This document shows positions 18,355 to 27,276 of a stretch of DNA of 64,000 bases, piece by piece. The translations under genes were made by a program, and so were the position numbers. Within the stretch, counting starts at the first letter, position 1. The number at the start of each line of letters is the position of its first letter. The notes under the pieces were generated by a model that saw only the letters and a list, made by a program, of their open reading frames with translations, had not been told where the DNA came from and made no database searches. Origin of the DNA: Inhella crocodyli (GTDB taxonomy: Bacteria; Pseudomonadota; Gammaproteobacteria; Burkholderiales; Burkholderiaceae_C). The stretch is taken from positions 620,001-684,000 of the forward strand of contig NZ_SACM01000001.1 of NCBI RefSeq assembly GCF_004004565.1, written 5' to 3'.

Positions 18355-20436
18355 TCACACAGCGTCGCGTCCGCCCGCCCCAAACAGTTGCTCCTTCAGC
18401 GCCACCAGCTGATCTCGAAGCCGGGCCGCTTGTTCGAACTCCAAATTCCGAGCGTGTTCGAACATTTGCTTCTCCAACTGCTGGATCCGCTTGCTGGCCT
18501 CCTTCTCGCTCAAGCCCGCCAAGTCAGGCAGCGCCACACCTTGCTGAGCGTCGCGGCCCTTGTCGCTGACGACCCCATCGATCAGCTCCTTGATCCGTTT
18601 GGCCACCCCCTTCGGCGTGATGCCCTGCGCTTGGTTGTGGGCCAACTGCTTGGCGCGACGGCGCTCCGTCTCACCAATCGCCCGCCGCATGGAGTCGGTG
18701 ACCCGATCGGCGTACAGCAAGGCGTGACCGTTCAAGTGGCGAGCCGCCCGCCCAATGGTCTGTATCAAGCTGCGCTCACTGCGCAAGAACCCTTCCTTGT
18801 CGGCGTCCAGGATGGCCACCAAGCTCACCTCAGGGATGTCCAGGCCCTCCCTCAAGAGGTTGATGCCCACGAGCACGTCGAAGGTGCCCAAGCGCAAATC
18901 CCGGATGATTTCGACGCGCTCGACGGTGTCCACGTCAGAGTGCAGGTAGCGAACCTTCACGCCGTTTTCGCCCAAGTAGTCGGTGAGCTGCTCGGCCATG
19001 CGCTTGGTCAGCACCGTGACCAGCACCCGCTCTTGCGCGTCCACCCGCAAACGGATCTCACCCAGCAGGTCATCGACCTGCGTCGTCGCCGGTCGGACCT
19101 CGACGACCGGATCGACCAAGCCGGTGGGACGAACCACCTGCTCTACCACCTGGCCTGACTGCCGCTTTTCGTAGTCGGCCGGCGTGGCGCTGACAAACAC
19201 GGCCTGCCGCATCTTGCGCTCGAACTCTTCGAACTTGAGCGGCCGGTTGTCCAGCGCCGATGGCAAGCGAAACCCATACTCAACCAGGGTCGTTTTGCGA
19301 GCGCGGTCGCCGTTGTACATGCCCCCGAATTGGCCGATCAGCACGTGGCTTTCGTCGAGAAACATCAGCGCATCGCCCGGCAGGTAATCCACCAAGGTCG
19401 GCGGCGCCTCGCCCGGTGCCGACGCACTCAAGTGACGGGTGTAGTTCTCGATGCCCTTGCAATGACCGACCTCTTGCAGCATTTCCAGGTCGAACCGCGT
19501 GCGCTGCTCCAGTCGCTGGGCCTCGACCAACTTGCCGTCGCGCACGAACTCACCAACGCGCGTTCGAAGCTCTTCTTTGATGGTCTCGATGGCGGCCAAC
19601 ACCCGCTCGCGCGGCGTCACGTAATGGCTGCTGGGATAGACCGTGAAACGCGCCAGCTTTTGTCGCACGCCGCCCGTCAATGGGTCGAAGAGGGCCATGC
19701 TCTCGACCTCGTCGTCGAACAGTTCGATGCGCAAGGCCAACTCCGAGTGTTCGGCGGGAAACACATCGATGACATCCCCACGCACGCGAAAAGCACCGCG
19801 CGTGAACTCGATCTCATTGCGCGTGTATTGCATGCGCACCAACTGCGCGATGAGGTCGCGCTGCCCGATTGCGTCCCCAACCCGAAGCGTCATGACCATC
19901 TGGTGGTAATCGCTGGGGTTGCCGATGCCGTAGATGGCACTCACGCTGGCCACGATCACCACGTCACGACGCTCCAAGAGGCTCTTGGTGCAGCTCAATC
20001 GCAGCTGTTCAATTTGTTCGTTGATCGCGCTGTCCTTCTCAATGAACAGATCGCGCTGCGGAACGTAAGCCTCGGGCTGGTAGTAGTCGTAGTAGCTGAC
20101 GAAGTACTCAACCGCATTTTTGGGGAAGAAGTCCCGAAACTCGCTGTACAGCTGGGCTGCAAGCGTTTTATTCGGCGCGAACACGATCGCCGGTCGACCC
20201 AGCCGCGCGATGACGTTGGCCATGGTGAACGTCTTGCCCGAGCCAGTCACGCCCAGCAAGGTCTGGTACGCCAGGCCGTCCTGCACACCCTCCACCAGCT
20301 GGGCGATCGCGGTGGGCTGATCGCCTGCCGGCGGAAAGGGTTGGAACAACTGGAACGGCGAGCCCTCGAAGGCCACGAACTCACCCTGCGGCGGGCTGTT
20401 TTCCAAAGCGGCTTCGGATTTGGCGGAGGCTGTCAT
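18355..20436 (-). CDS. uvrB: Excinuclease ABC subunit B
   Basis: A 693-residue helicase-like damage-verification subunit of nucleotide excision repair. The Walker A motif is [11 protein letters not shown]. The beta-hairpin segment [15 protein letters not shown] clamps DNA. Helicase motifs include DESHV and QTIGRAARH, and a UVR domain ends the protein ([28 protein letters not shown]). ATG 20436 (MTASAKSE) is chosen; the open frame runs further into the divergent aminotransferase gene but is only its antisense. I see no LexA box upstream. Confidence 0.97.
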   Translation of the reverse strand: MTASAKSEAALENSPPQGEFVAFEGSPFQLFQPFPPAGDQPTAIAQLVEGVQDGLAYQTLLGVTGSGKTFTMANVIARLGRPAIVFAPNKTLAAQLYSEFRDFFPKNAVEYFVSYYDYYQPEAYVPQRDLFIEKDSAINEQIEQLRLSCTKSLLERRDVVIVASVSAIYGIGNPSDYHQMVMTLRVGDAIGQRDLIAQLVRMQYTRNEIEFTRGAFRVRGDVIDVFPAEHSELALRIELFDDEVESMALFDPLTGGVRQKLARFTVYPSSHYVTPRERVLAAIETIKEELRTRVGEFVRDGKLVEAQRLEQRTRFDLEMLQEVGHCKGIENYTRHLSASAPGEAPPTLVDYLPGDALMFLDESHVLIGQFGGMYNGDRARKTTLVEYGFRLPSALDNRPLKFEEFERKMRQAVFVSATPADYEKRQSGQVVEQVVRPTGLVDPVVEVRPATTQVDDLLGEIRLRVDAQERVLVTVLTKRMAEQLTDYLGENGVKVRYLHSDVDTVERVEIIRDLRLGTFDVLVGINLLREGLDIPEVSLVAILDADKEGFLRSERSLIQTIGRAARHLNGHALLYADRVTDSMRRAIGETERRRAKQLAHNQAQGITPKGVAKRIKELIDGVVSDKGRDAQQGVALPDLAGLSEKEASKRIQQLEKQMFEHARNLEFEQAARLRDQLVALKEQLFGAGGRDAV

Positions 20437-20517
20437 CGGGTATTCCCTAGGCTCGCAGGGTCGGCCGCCTAGAATCGCAGCCCCATTCCCACGCAAAGCC
20501 TTCGAGCCTACCGCGCC

Positions 20518-21720
20518 ATGTCCGTGTTTGCAGCCGTCACCCTCGCTCCGCGCGATCCGATCCTGGGCCTGAACGAACAGTTCAATGCGGACACGAGGGC
20601 CGACAAGGTCAACTTGGGCGTTGGCGTGTACACCGATGCTCAAGGCAAGTTGCCCCTGTTGGCCAGCGTGCAAGCCGCTGAAGCCCGCTTGGCAGCGAGC
20701 CCAGCGCCTCGCGGCTACCTGCCAATCGACGGTTTTGCCGCCTATGTCGCGGCGGCGCAAAAACAAGTATTCGGAACCCAAAGTGCCGCCCTCGCGGCCC
20801 GACGCGTGGCCAGTTTGCAAGCCCTTGGCGGCACAGGCGCGCTGAAGGTCGGCGCGGACTTTCTGCACCGACTGAACCCCAAGGCCACGGTGTGGATTTC
20901 GGACCCGAGCTGGGAAAACCACCGGGCCTTGTTCAGCAATGCCGGCTTTGAGGTGCAGACCTACGCCTATTACGACGCCCAAGGGCAAGGCATTGCCTTC
21001 AACGCCCTGTTGGCAGACCTCGGCCGCGCCAAAGCCGGCGACGTGGTGGTTTTGCACGCGTGCTGCCACAACCCCACCGGGTACGACCTGACGCAAGAGC
21101 AGTGGCAGGCCGTGATTGCCCTGCTCCAAGCGCGCGACCTGGTGCCCTTCATGGACATGGCCTACCAGGGCTTTGGCCAAGGGCTGGACGCCGATGCCTA
21201 CGCCGTTCGCGCGCTGGACGCGGCTGGCATGAGCTTCGTGGTCGCCAGCAGTTTCAGCAAGAGCTTCAGCCTCTATGGTGAGCGCGTGGGCAGCTTGCAC
21301 GTGGTGTCGCAAGACGCTGAAGAAGCCTCCCGCGTGCTGAGCCAAATCAAGGTGACGGCTCGCACCACCTACTCCAACCCTCCCACGCATGGCGCCAAGG
21401 TGGTGGCCACGGTGCTGGGCGATGACGCCCTGCGCGCGCAGTGGGAGCAGGAACTGGCCGGCATGCGCGATCGGATCGCGCAGATGCGCGCCGGCTTGCG
21501 CGAGGCCCTGGAAGCGGCCGGGGTGCGCCAGAACCTGGACTTCATCACTCGCCAACAAGGCATGTTCAGCTACTCGGGTCTGTCGGCCGCCCAAATGCAA
21601 CGCCTGCGCACGGAGTTTGGGGTTTATGGTGTCGATTCGGGGCGTTTGTGCGTCGCGGCCCTGAACAGCGGTAACTTGCCACGCGTTGCCGCAGCCGTGG
21701 CGGCGGTTCTGCAAAGTTGA
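20518..21720 (+). CDS. Aromatic-amino-acid / aspartate aminotransferase
   Basis: A 400-residue class I PLP aminotransferase of the AspC/TyrB subfamily. The pyridoxal lysine is Lys248 in [23 protein letters not shown] near residue 184 is the substrate-side motif. Family members transaminate aspartate, tyrosine or phenylalanine with 2-oxoglutarate; the sequence alone does not decide the preference, though TyrB is the likelier name. Divergent from uvrB, and ended by a terminator 3 bp after the stop. Confidence 0.93.
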   Translation: MSVFAAVTLAPRDPILGLNEQFNADTRADKVNLGVGVYTDAQGKLPLLASVQAAEARLAASPAPRGYLPIDGFAAYVAAAQKQVFGTQSAALAARRVASLQALGGTGALKVGADFLHRLNPKATVWISDPSWENHRALFSNAGFEVQTYAYYDAQGQGIAFNALLADLGRAKAGDVVVLHACCHNPTGYDLTQEQWQAVIALLQARDLVPFMDMAYQGFGQGLDADAYAVRALDAAGMSFVVASSFSKSFSLYGERVGSLHVVSQDAEEASRVLSQIKVTARTTYSNPPTHGAKVVATVLGDDALRAQWEQELAGMRDRIAQMRAGLREALEAAGVRQNLDFITRQQGMFSYSGLSAAQMQRLRTEFGVYGVDSGRLCVAALNSGNLPRVAAAVAAVLQS

Positions 21721-21723
21721 CAT

Positions 21724-21743
21724 TGCTGCGGCGCAGCATTTTT
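21724..21743 (+). terminator. Intrinsic terminator after the aminotransferase gene
   Basis: A 6-bp stem TGCTGC / GCAGCA with a 3-nt loop is followed by TTTTT, starting 3 bp after the aminotransferase stop codon. Confidence 0.75.
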
Positions 21744-21762
21744 GTCAATTTGAGCGACACTG

Positions 21763-21786
21763 GGCCTCCTTAGCGGAGGCCTTTTT
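21763..21786 (+). promoter_or_regulatory. Terminator-like hairpin that buries the phaZ Shine-Dalgarno sequence
   Basis: A perfect 7-bp stem GGCCTCC / GGAGGCC with a 5-nt loop (21763-21781) is followed immediately by TTTTT and, one base later, the phaZ ATG (21788). The 3' arm contains GGAGG, the only plausible Shine-Dalgarno sequence, 8 nt before the ATG. The element can act as an intrinsic terminator in the leader and as a translational lock. Confidence 0.65.
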
Positions 21787-21787
21787 C

Positions 21788-23077
21788 ATGCTGTACCAGC
21801 TCTACGAAACGCAACGCGCTTTGCTCAGTCCTTTCGCCGAGTTCTCGTCGGCGGCCGCACAGCTGTACACCAATCCGCTGTCGCCCTTCGCGCACGGCAT
21901 GCTGGCTCCGCGCGTGGCGGCGGGACTGGATTTGATGCACCGCCTGGCGAAAGCCTACGAAAAGCCAGCCTTCGGCATCGAGACCGTCGACGTGGATGGC
22001 GTGCCGGTGGCCGTTCAGGAGCGTGTGGTCGTCGAAAAGCCCTTTTGCCGGCTGCTGCGTTTCAAGCGGTTCACCGACGACGCCGCGCAACTTGCCCGCA
22101 TGAAAGACCAACCCACGGTCTTGGTGGTGGCGCCTCTGAGTGGGCACCACGCCACGCTTTTGCGCGACACGGTGCGACAACTCTTGCGCGACCACAAGGT
22201 CTACATCACCGACTGGACCGACGCACGCATGGTGCCCCTGGAGGTGGGTCCGTTTCATTTGGACGACTACGTGGCTTACGTGCGGGAATTCATCCAGCAC
22301 ATTGGCCCCAAGGTTCACGTGATCAGCGTTTGCCAGCCCACCGTCCCTGTGTTGGCCGCCGTCTCCTTGCAGGCGACAGACGGGCAAATCGTGCCACGCT
22401 CCATGACCATGATGGGCGGGCCGATCGATGCCCGAAAGAGCCCCACCGCGGTCAACAACTTGGCGATGAACAAGAGCTACAGCTGGTTCGAGAACAACGT
22501 CATCTACCGCGTACCCACGAACTTTCCTGGCGCAGGCCGCCCGGTTTATCCGGGGTTTTTGCAACACACCGGGTTCGTGGCCATGAACCCAGGGCGCCAC
22601 CTCAGCAGCCATTACGACTACTTCTTGGACTTGGTCCGCGGCGACGACGAAGGCGCCGACAACCACCGAGAGTTCTACGACGAGTACAACGCCGTGCTGG
22701 ACCTCCCGGCCGAGTACTACCTCGACACGATCCGCGTTGTCTTCCAAGACTTTGCCCTGGTGAACGGCACGTGGGACGTGGCCGGGCAGCGCGTGAGACC
22801 CCAGGACATCACCGGCTGCGGCTTGCTGACGGTGGAGGGCGAGTTGGACGACATCTCGGGGGCCGGTCAAACCGAAGCCGCCCATGAACTGTGTACCGGC
22901 ATTCCCAAAGCGCACCAGAAGCACCTGACGGTACAGGGGGCTGGCCACTACGGCATCTTCAGCGGCAAGCGCTGGCGCAACATCGCTTATCCGGTGATCC
23001 GCGATTTCATCCAGGTGCACGACAAGGCGGCAAACCCACCGAGCAAAGCTCCCGCGCGAAAGCGCAAGGCGGCGTGA
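21788..23077 (+). CDS. phaZ: Intracellular polyhydroxyalkanoate (PHB) depolymerase
   Basis: A 429-residue member of the intracellular PHA depolymerase family, which mobilises native storage granules of polyhydroxybutyrate in the cytoplasm. It starts [16 protein letters not shown], a typical N-terminus of the family. The alpha/beta-hydrolase nucleophile site is [10 protein letters not shown] with Cys182 in place of the usual serine, as known for the Ralstonia-type enzyme. The Lys/Arg-rich tail [10 protein letters not shown] may aid granule or nucleic-acid binding. Start ATG 21788 is fixed by the GGAGG 8 nt upstream. The downstream ferredoxin gene overlaps it by GTGA. Confidence 0.95.
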   Translation: MLYQLYETQRALLSPFAEFSSAAAQLYTNPLSPFAHGMLAPRVAAGLDLMHRLAKAYEKPAFGIETVDVDGVPVAVQERVVVEKPFCRLLRFKRFTDDAAQLARMKDQPTVLVVAPLSGHHATLLRDTVRQLLRDHKVYITDWTDARMVPLEVGPFHLDDYVAYVREFIQHIGPKVHVISVCQPTVPVLAAVSLQATDGQIVPRSMTMMGGPIDARKSPTAVNNLAMNKSYSWFENNVIYRVPTNFPGAGRPVYPGFLQHTGFVAMNPGRHLSSHYDYFLDLVRGDDEGADNHREFYDEYNAVLDLPAEYYLDTIRVVFQDFALVNGTWDVAGQRVRPQDITGCGLLTVEGELDDISGAGQTEAAHELCTGIPKAHQKHLTVQGAGHYGIFSGKRWRNIAYPVIRDFIQVHDKAANPPSKAPARKRKAA

Positions 23078-23742
23078 CGCCGCAACAACGGGCGCTGGCG
23101 GACCAGATCGACGCGGCGCTTCCGCAAACGCAGTGCACCCGCTGCGGGGAGCCCGACTGCCGTCGCTACGCCGAAGCCATCGCCGTGGGGGCCGCCCCCA
23201 TTAACCGTTGCCCGCCCGGCGGGCAAGCCGGTGTTGGTCGGCTGGCCCAGATCGTTCGACAACCGGAGCCGCTGCTGGACCCCGAATTTGGTATCGAGGC
23301 CGAACGCGCAGTGGCGGTCATCGACGAGTCTTGGTGCATCGGCTGCACCCTGTGCATCAAGGCCTGTCCGGTGGACGCGATATTTGGTGCGCCCAAGGCC
23401 ATGCATGCGGTCATCGGGCCCGACTGCACCGGGTGTGAGCTGTGCCTTCCCGCCTGCCCCGTGGACTGCATTCGCATGGACACCGTGGAAAGCGGCCGCA
23501 CCGGTTGGGACAATTGGTCCCAAAACGCCGCGGACCTTGCGCGCCAGCGCTACCTCGCGCGCGGCGATCGATTGGCGCGCGAGGCGGTTGAGCAGCAAGC
23601 GCGGCTCGAGGCCAAAGCCCGCCACAAGCTGGCCCACTTGGACGAAATGACCCTGGGGGCCGATGACGTCGACGAAAAGGCGCGCAAGCGCGCCGTGATC
23701 GAAGCCGCCTTGGCCCGTGCGCGCGCCAAAGCGCAGCGATGA
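23074..23742 (+). CDS. RnfB-like 4Fe-4S ferredoxin
   Basis: A 222-residue soluble Fe-S protein. A four-cysteine RnfB/NqrF-type 4Fe-4S domain ([15 protein letters not shown]...RCPPGG) is followed by two classical ferredoxin motifs, [12 protein letters not shown] and [12 protein letters not shown]. The N-terminal membrane anchor of true RnfB is absent and no other rnf genes are nearby, so it is an orphan electron carrier. The Lys/Ala-rich C-terminus is helical. The GTG start shares GTGA with the phaZ stop. The position just before nth suggests it may help supply electrons to, or mature, Fe-S enzymes; that is inference. Confidence 0.88.
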   Translation: MTPQQRALADQIDAALPQTQCTRCGEPDCRRYAEAIAVGAAPINRCPPGGQAGVGRLAQIVRQPEPLLDPEFGIEAERAVAVIDESWCIGCTLCIKACPVDAIFGAPKAMHAVIGPDCTGCELCLPACPVDCIRMDTVESGRTGWDNWSQNAADLARQRYLARGDRLAREAVEQQARLEAKARHKLAHLDEMTLGADDVDEKARKRAVIEAALARARAKAQR

Positions 23743-23749
23743 TGGCGGG

Positions 23750-24391
23750 ATGAAGCCCGCCGCCATCGACGCCTTCTTCGCCACCCTACAAACGGCAAAT
23801 CCGACCCCGGAAACGGAGTTGGTGTTCGCCAGTCGCTTCGAATTGCTGGCGGCCGTGCTGCTGTCCGCCCAGGCCACGGATGTGAGCGTCAACAAGGCCA
23901 CCCGGGCCCTGTTTGCCGTCGCCCCCACCCCCGAGCGAATGCTGAAGTTGGGGGAGGCCGGCGTGATCGAGCACATCAAGACCATTGGCTTGTTTCGCAG
24001 CAAAGCCAAGCACCTGATCCAGGCCTGTCGCCTGCTCGTGGAGCGCCACCACGGCCAAGTGCCTCGCGACCGCGAGGCCCTGGAGGCCCTGCCAGGCGTG
24101 GGTCGAAAAACCGCCAACGTGGTGCTCAACGTGGCCTTCGGCGAGCCCACCATGGCCGTGGACACCCACATCTTCCGCGTGGCCAATCGCACGGGTCTTG
24201 CCCCAGGCAAGACCCCCCTGGCGGTGGAACAAGGCCTGCTGCGGCGAATCCCTGTGCGTTACCTGGAAGACGCCCACCATTGGCTCATCCTGCACGGGCG
24301 CTACGTCTGCCAAGCCCGAAAGCCGCTGTGCCATGCTTGTCAGGTTCGCACCCATTGCGACCACGGCCGACTCACGGCCATGCCCTCATGA
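23750..24391 (+). CDS. nth: Endonuclease III (DNA glycosylase / AP lyase)
   Basis: A 213-residue base-excision repair enzyme for oxidised pyrimidines. The helix-hairpin-helix LPGVGRKTANVVLN with the catalytic Lys is followed by the catalytic Asp in VDTHIFRVANR. The C-terminal 4Fe-4S loop has the Cys-X6-Cys-X2-Cys-X5-Cys spacing (CQARKPLCHACQVRTHC). It starts 7 bp after the ferredoxin gene and shares ATGA with the next small gene. Confidence 0.97.
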   Translation: MKPAAIDAFFATLQTANPTPETELVFASRFELLAAVLLSAQATDVSVNKATRALFAVAPTPERMLKLGEAGVIEHIKTIGLFRSKAKHLIQACRLLVERHHGQVPRDREALEALPGVGRKTANVVLNVAFGEPTMAVDTHIFRVANRTGLAPGKTPLAVEQGLLRRIPVRYLEDAHHWLILHGRYVCQARKPLCHACQVRTHCDHGRLTAMPS

Positions 24392-24618
24392 AAACCCACC
24401 GCATCGAAGTCCAGAAGTTCAAAGCCGCCAGCAACTCAGGGCATGGCGACGTCACGTTCAAGGTGGACGCCATCGTTGCTTCACAAAGTCCACGCAGCGA
24501 GGACGAAGTGCCCAGCACCTTGCTGATCATGTCGGAGGCCAACGCGCGCGTGCTCATGGCCCTGCTGAAAACCCAACTTGCCGCCTTCGACGGGCGCAAG
24601 GCCCGGAGCCAACGATGA
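24388..24618 (+). CDS. Small hypothetical protein
   Basis: A 76-residue protein I do not recognise. It starts MKTHRIEVQKFKAA, has a polar middle and a helical C-terminus (ARVLMALLKTQLAAFDGRK), with no cysteines, signal peptide or membrane segment. It overlaps both neighbours by 4 bp (ATGA at nth and at the UPF0149 gene), so it is almost certainly expressed as part of the nth operon. Confidence 0.75.
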   Translation: MKTHRIEVQKFKAASNSGHGDVTFKVDAIVASQSPRSEDEVPSTLLIMSEANARVLMALLKTQLAAFDGRKARSQR

Positions 24619-25205
24619 GCCACCTGCCGAAGTACGACCCCGCCTCTGACGTGCGACCGCTGAGCGACGACGAGTTGTCCGAGTTGGACGATGTGTTGGC
24701 GCAGTTGCCCAGCGACGCCGCCATGAACATCGAAGCCCTGGACGGGTACTGCACAGCGCTCTTGCTAGCCCCCCAGCCTTTGTCCACCTTGAACGCAGAC
24801 GACTGGTTGCCGCTGGTCTGGGGAGGTGACGGCGAAGGCTTGGCTCCATTTGCCAGTGGTAAGCAGCGCAAACGGGTCGCCATGGGCGTGCTGCGCCACA
24901 TCAGGCACCTGGACCATGTGCTTCACCACGACCCCGACGCGTGGGAGCCCATCTTCAGCGTGGCCGAAGCCGACGACGCGGAATGGGTGGATGCCGAGGA
25001 CTGGTGCCTGGGATTCCTCAGTGCGGTGGACCTGGATGCCGAAGGCTGGGCTTTGCAATGCCGTGCGCCCGAAGGGCAGGCCACGCTCCAAGCCATCGCC
25101 GCACTGGCTGGCGAGGGTCCGGACGGACAGGACTTGTCCTTGGACACCCGGGATGCATTGGGTCGCGGCTTGCCAGAAGCCGTCCTGGGCCTGCGCCGTG
25201 GCTGA
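24615..25205 (+). CDS. UPF0149 (YgfB/YecA) family protein
   Basis: A 196-residue protein with the UPF0149 hallmarks: LSELDDVLAQLPSDAAMNIEALDGYCTA near the N-terminus and AEDWCLGFLSAVDL in the middle. The C-terminal SEC-C zinc motif found in many YecA proteins is absent. The biochemical role of the family is unclear. ATGA overlap with the preceding small gene supports the start at 24615. Confidence 0.82.
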   Translation: MSHLPKYDPASDVRPLSDDELSELDDVLAQLPSDAAMNIEALDGYCTALLLAPQPLSTLNADDWLPLVWGGDGEGLAPFASGKQRKRVAMGVLRHIRHLDHVLHHDPDAWEPIFSVAEADDAEWVDAEDWCLGFLSAVDLDAEGWALQCRAPEGQATLQAIAALAGEGPDGQDLSLDTRDALGRGLPEAVLGLRRG

Positions 25206-25258
25206 GACCGAACGGCTGTCCCTAGAATCCGGCTCCCTCCTCCCCGATTCGCGCCCTC

Positions 25259-25471
25259 ATGGCCACGCTGTCCGACCTGCTGCACCGCGTTGAGCGCCTG
25301 CTGCTGCGCCACGATGAACTCGTGCGGACCAACACCTTGCTGACGGAGCAACTGGCCGCGGTGACCCAAGAACGCGACAGCCTCAAGTCGCGTTTGGCGG
25401 CGGCGCGCAACCGCATCGACACGCTGCTGGAGCGCATTCCCACCGAGGGCTCGGGGAGTCCATCGCCATGA
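25259..25471 (+). CDS. ZapB-like short coiled-coil protein (TIGR02449 type)
   Basis: A 70-residue, almost wholly coiled-coil protein (LLHRVERLLLRHDELVRTN...ERDSLKSRLAAARNRIDTLLERI). Small proteins of this kind commonly lie just before zapA in beta- and gammaproteobacteria and are thought to act in divisome assembly like ZapB. It overlaps zapA by 4 bp (ATGA). The identity rests on coiled-coil character and neighbourhood. Confidence 0.8.
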   Translation: MATLSDLLHRVERLLLRHDELVRTNTLLTEQLAAVTQERDSLKSRLAAARNRIDTLLERIPTEGSGSPSP

Positions 25472-25791
25472 AACAACTCGAAGTCAGCATCATGGGCCAA
25501 AGCTACCTGCTGGCCTGCCCGGCAGGTGGCGAGGCGGCCCTCACCAAGGCCGTGGCCAAGGTCGACGAAGAGATGTGCGCCATTCGAGACGCTGGCAAGG
25601 TGCGCGCGCGCGAGCGGATTGCCGTTCTGGCCGCTTTGAATTTGGCCTACCAACTCAGCAGCCAGCCCAGTGCGGCACCCAGCAGCGCAACGGCTGGCGC
25701 AGAACCGACCACCGACGGGGCCCTTCCCGACCTCGCCAACTTGGTAGCGCGACTTGACCAGGCCTTGGCCGCAGACGGCAACCTGCTCTGA
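25468..25791 (+). CDS. zapA: Cell division protein ZapA
   Basis: A 107-residue FtsZ-associated protein that bundles protofilaments in the Z-ring. The N-terminal globular part is MKQLEVSIMGQSYLLACPAG with EAALTKAVAKVDEEM, followed by a helical region with RARERIAVLAALNLAYQL typical of ZapA. An Ala/Ser/Thr-rich linker (about residues 68-85) leads to a last helix. It follows the ZapB-like gene and is followed by 6S RNA, a widely conserved order. Confidence 0.93.
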   Translation: MKQLEVSIMGQSYLLACPAGGEAALTKAVAKVDEEMCAIRDAGKVRARERIAVLAALNLAYQLSSQPSAAPSSATAGAEPTTDGALPDLANLVARLDQALAADGNLL

Positions 25792-25800
25792 GCGAGAATC

Positions 25801-25982
25801 CCGCTGTCCATCGCGTTCGCGCGGGCTTTTATTTCCTTGAACCGATGCTCTTATGAGCCTGGGCTTGGAACATGCTCGGTGGGCGTGATCGTCTCGCGTC
25901 AGACGAACCCGAAGCCTTGCTGACCTCGCCCCCCTGTACCCCTAGGGTTCAGGACTGCGGCCCGCGGTGCGCGGTGGACACC
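25801..25982 (+). ncRNA. ssrS: 6S RNA
   Basis: The ~180-nt region directly after zapA folds as 6S RNA, the sigma-70 holoenzyme mimic. The closing stem pairs 25805-25815 with 25970-25980 over 11 bp, and 25820-25826 with 25960-25966 over 7 bp (CGCGGGC/GCCCGCG). TTGAACCGATGC resembles the 5' side of the central bubble, and GGAACATGCTCGGT matches the conserved apical part of E. coli 6S. AGGGTTCAGGACTGCGG gives the 3' side of the bubble. The position after zapA is the usual ssrS locus. Ends are estimated from the closing stem. Confidence 0.88.
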
Positions 25983-26002
25983 TCTTCTTCTCCGCCTCTC
26001 TC

Positions 26003-26470
26003 ATGACGCAGCAGACCTGGCTGATGAAGTCGGAGCCCGATGAGGCCTCCATCGACGACCTTGCTCGCAGTGGGCGCCTGCCCTGGACGGGGGTGCGCAA
26101 CTACCAAGCACGCAACTTCATGCGCGACGCGTTTCGGGTCGGCGATCGCGTGCTCTTCTATCACTCTTCGTGCGCCGAACCGGGCATCGCCGGGCTCGCC
26201 GAAGTTTGCAGCACACCCTACCCCGACCCCACCCAGTTCGACCCCACGAGCCCTTACTTCGATCCGAAGAGCAGGTCCGACGCGCCGCGCTGGATGCTGG
26301 TCGATGTGGCGTTCGTGGCCAAGACGCCGCTGCTCAGCCTGACAGCCCTGCGGGCAGCCCCCGACCTGGCCGACTTGACCGTGCTCCAGAAGGGCAGTCG
26401 CCTCTCCATCACCCCCGTGACGGCCGAGCAATGGCAGCGATTGGCGCCCAAGCTGGGGGTGTCGGCGTGA
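26003..26470 (+). CDS. EVE domain-containing protein
   Basis: A 155-residue PUA-like EVE domain protein. It begins QTWLMKSEPDEASIDDL and contains WTGVRNYQARNFMRD and GDRVLFYHSSCAEPGIAGLAEV, the hallmark motifs. EVE domains bind modified bases in nucleic acids, and this stand-alone type is thought to recognise modified DNA or RNA. No partner nuclease is encoded nearby. Start ATG 26003 is preferred to an upstream in-frame GTG/TTG that would overlap 6S RNA. Confidence 0.9.
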   Translation: MTQQTWLMKSEPDEASIDDLARSGRLPWTGVRNYQARNFMRDAFRVGDRVLFYHSSCAEPGIAGLAEVCSTPYPDPTQFDPTSPYFDPKSRSDAPRWMLVDVAFVAKTPLLSLTALRAAPDLADLTVLQKGSRLSITPVTAEQWQRLAPKLGVSA

Positions 26471-27270
26471 GCCTGGAATTGCTCCTGGCCTTGCTGGCGC
26501 TGGGCATCGCGACTGGATTCCTGGCGGGTCTCTTGGGCATCGGCGGGGGCATGTTGCTGGTGCCCTTCTTGACGGCACTGCTGCAAGCCAAAGGCGTGGC
26601 GGAAGCCCTCGCGGTGAAGATGGCCATCGCGACCTCGATGGCATGCATCGTGGCAACGGCCACGTCCAGCCTGCGGGCCCACCACCGGCGCGGTGCGGTG
26701 CGCTGGGACCTCGTTCGCGGCTTGGCCCCGGGTGTGGTGCTGGGCGGCCTGCTCTCGGGCGCAGGCCTGTTCGCCGTGCTCAAAGGCCAGGTGCTGGCCG
26801 GGGGTTTCGCCGCCTTCGTGGGCGTCTCCGCCTGGCAAATGTGGCGGGGTGCACAGCCCCGGCCAAGCCGCACGATGCCCGCATGGCCCGGTCAGGTGGC
26901 GGTCGGCGGGGGCATTGGACTGCTCAGCGGCTTGGTCGGCGCCGGTGGGGGATTCGCCTCCGTGCCCTTCATGGCCTGGTGCAACGTGCCCATTCACCAA
27001 GCGGTCGCCACCAGCGCGGCCCTCGGCCTGCCCATCGCGGCCGCCAGCACCCTCGGCTACGTCATCAGTGGTTGGAACTTGCCCGCTGCGTTGCCGGGTG
27101 CCTGGGGCTACCTCTACCTGCCGGCATTGGCCTGCCTCATGCCCGTGACCGTGATGATGGCCCCATGGGGCGCCAAGGCCGCTCACGCGCTTCCCATTGC
27201 CCAACTCAAGCGCGCGTTCGCGCTCGTGTTGGCGGCCTTGGCCGCTTACATGCTGACCAAGGCCCTCTGA
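26467..27270 (+). CDS. TauE/SafE family permease
   Basis: A 267-residue inner-membrane protein with about eight hydrophobic segments arranged as two repeats. Each repeat starts with the TauE signature (GFLAGLLGIGGGMLLVPFL near residue 20 and GLLSGLVGAGGGFASVPFM near 155). The family exports sulfite, sulfoacetate or related anions; the substrate here is not decidable. The GTG start overlaps the EVE gene stop (GTGA). Confidence 0.9.
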   Translation: MSLELLLALLALGIATGFLAGLLGIGGGMLLVPFLTALLQAKGVAEALAVKMAIATSMACIVATATSSLRAHHRRGAVRWDLVRGLAPGVVLGGLLSGAGLFAVLKGQVLAGGFAAFVGVSAWQMWRGAQPRPSRTMPAWPGQVAVGGGIGLLSGLVGAGGGFASVPFMAWCNVPIHQAVATSAALGLPIAAASTLGYVISGWNLPAALPGAWGYLYLPALACLMPVTVMMAPWGAKAAHALPIAQLKRAFALVLAALAAYMLTKAL

Positions 27271-27276
27271 GCGGAA

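Noticed and set aside
20437-20517. SOS (LexA) box in the uvrB upstream region
   Set aside because: No CTG-N10-CAG-type palindrome is present in the divergent spacer.
20437-21723. N-terminal extension of the uvrB frame by about 430 codons
   Set aside because: It runs antisense through the aminotransferase gene; UvrB proteins start at the MTASAKSE position and have about 670-695 residues.
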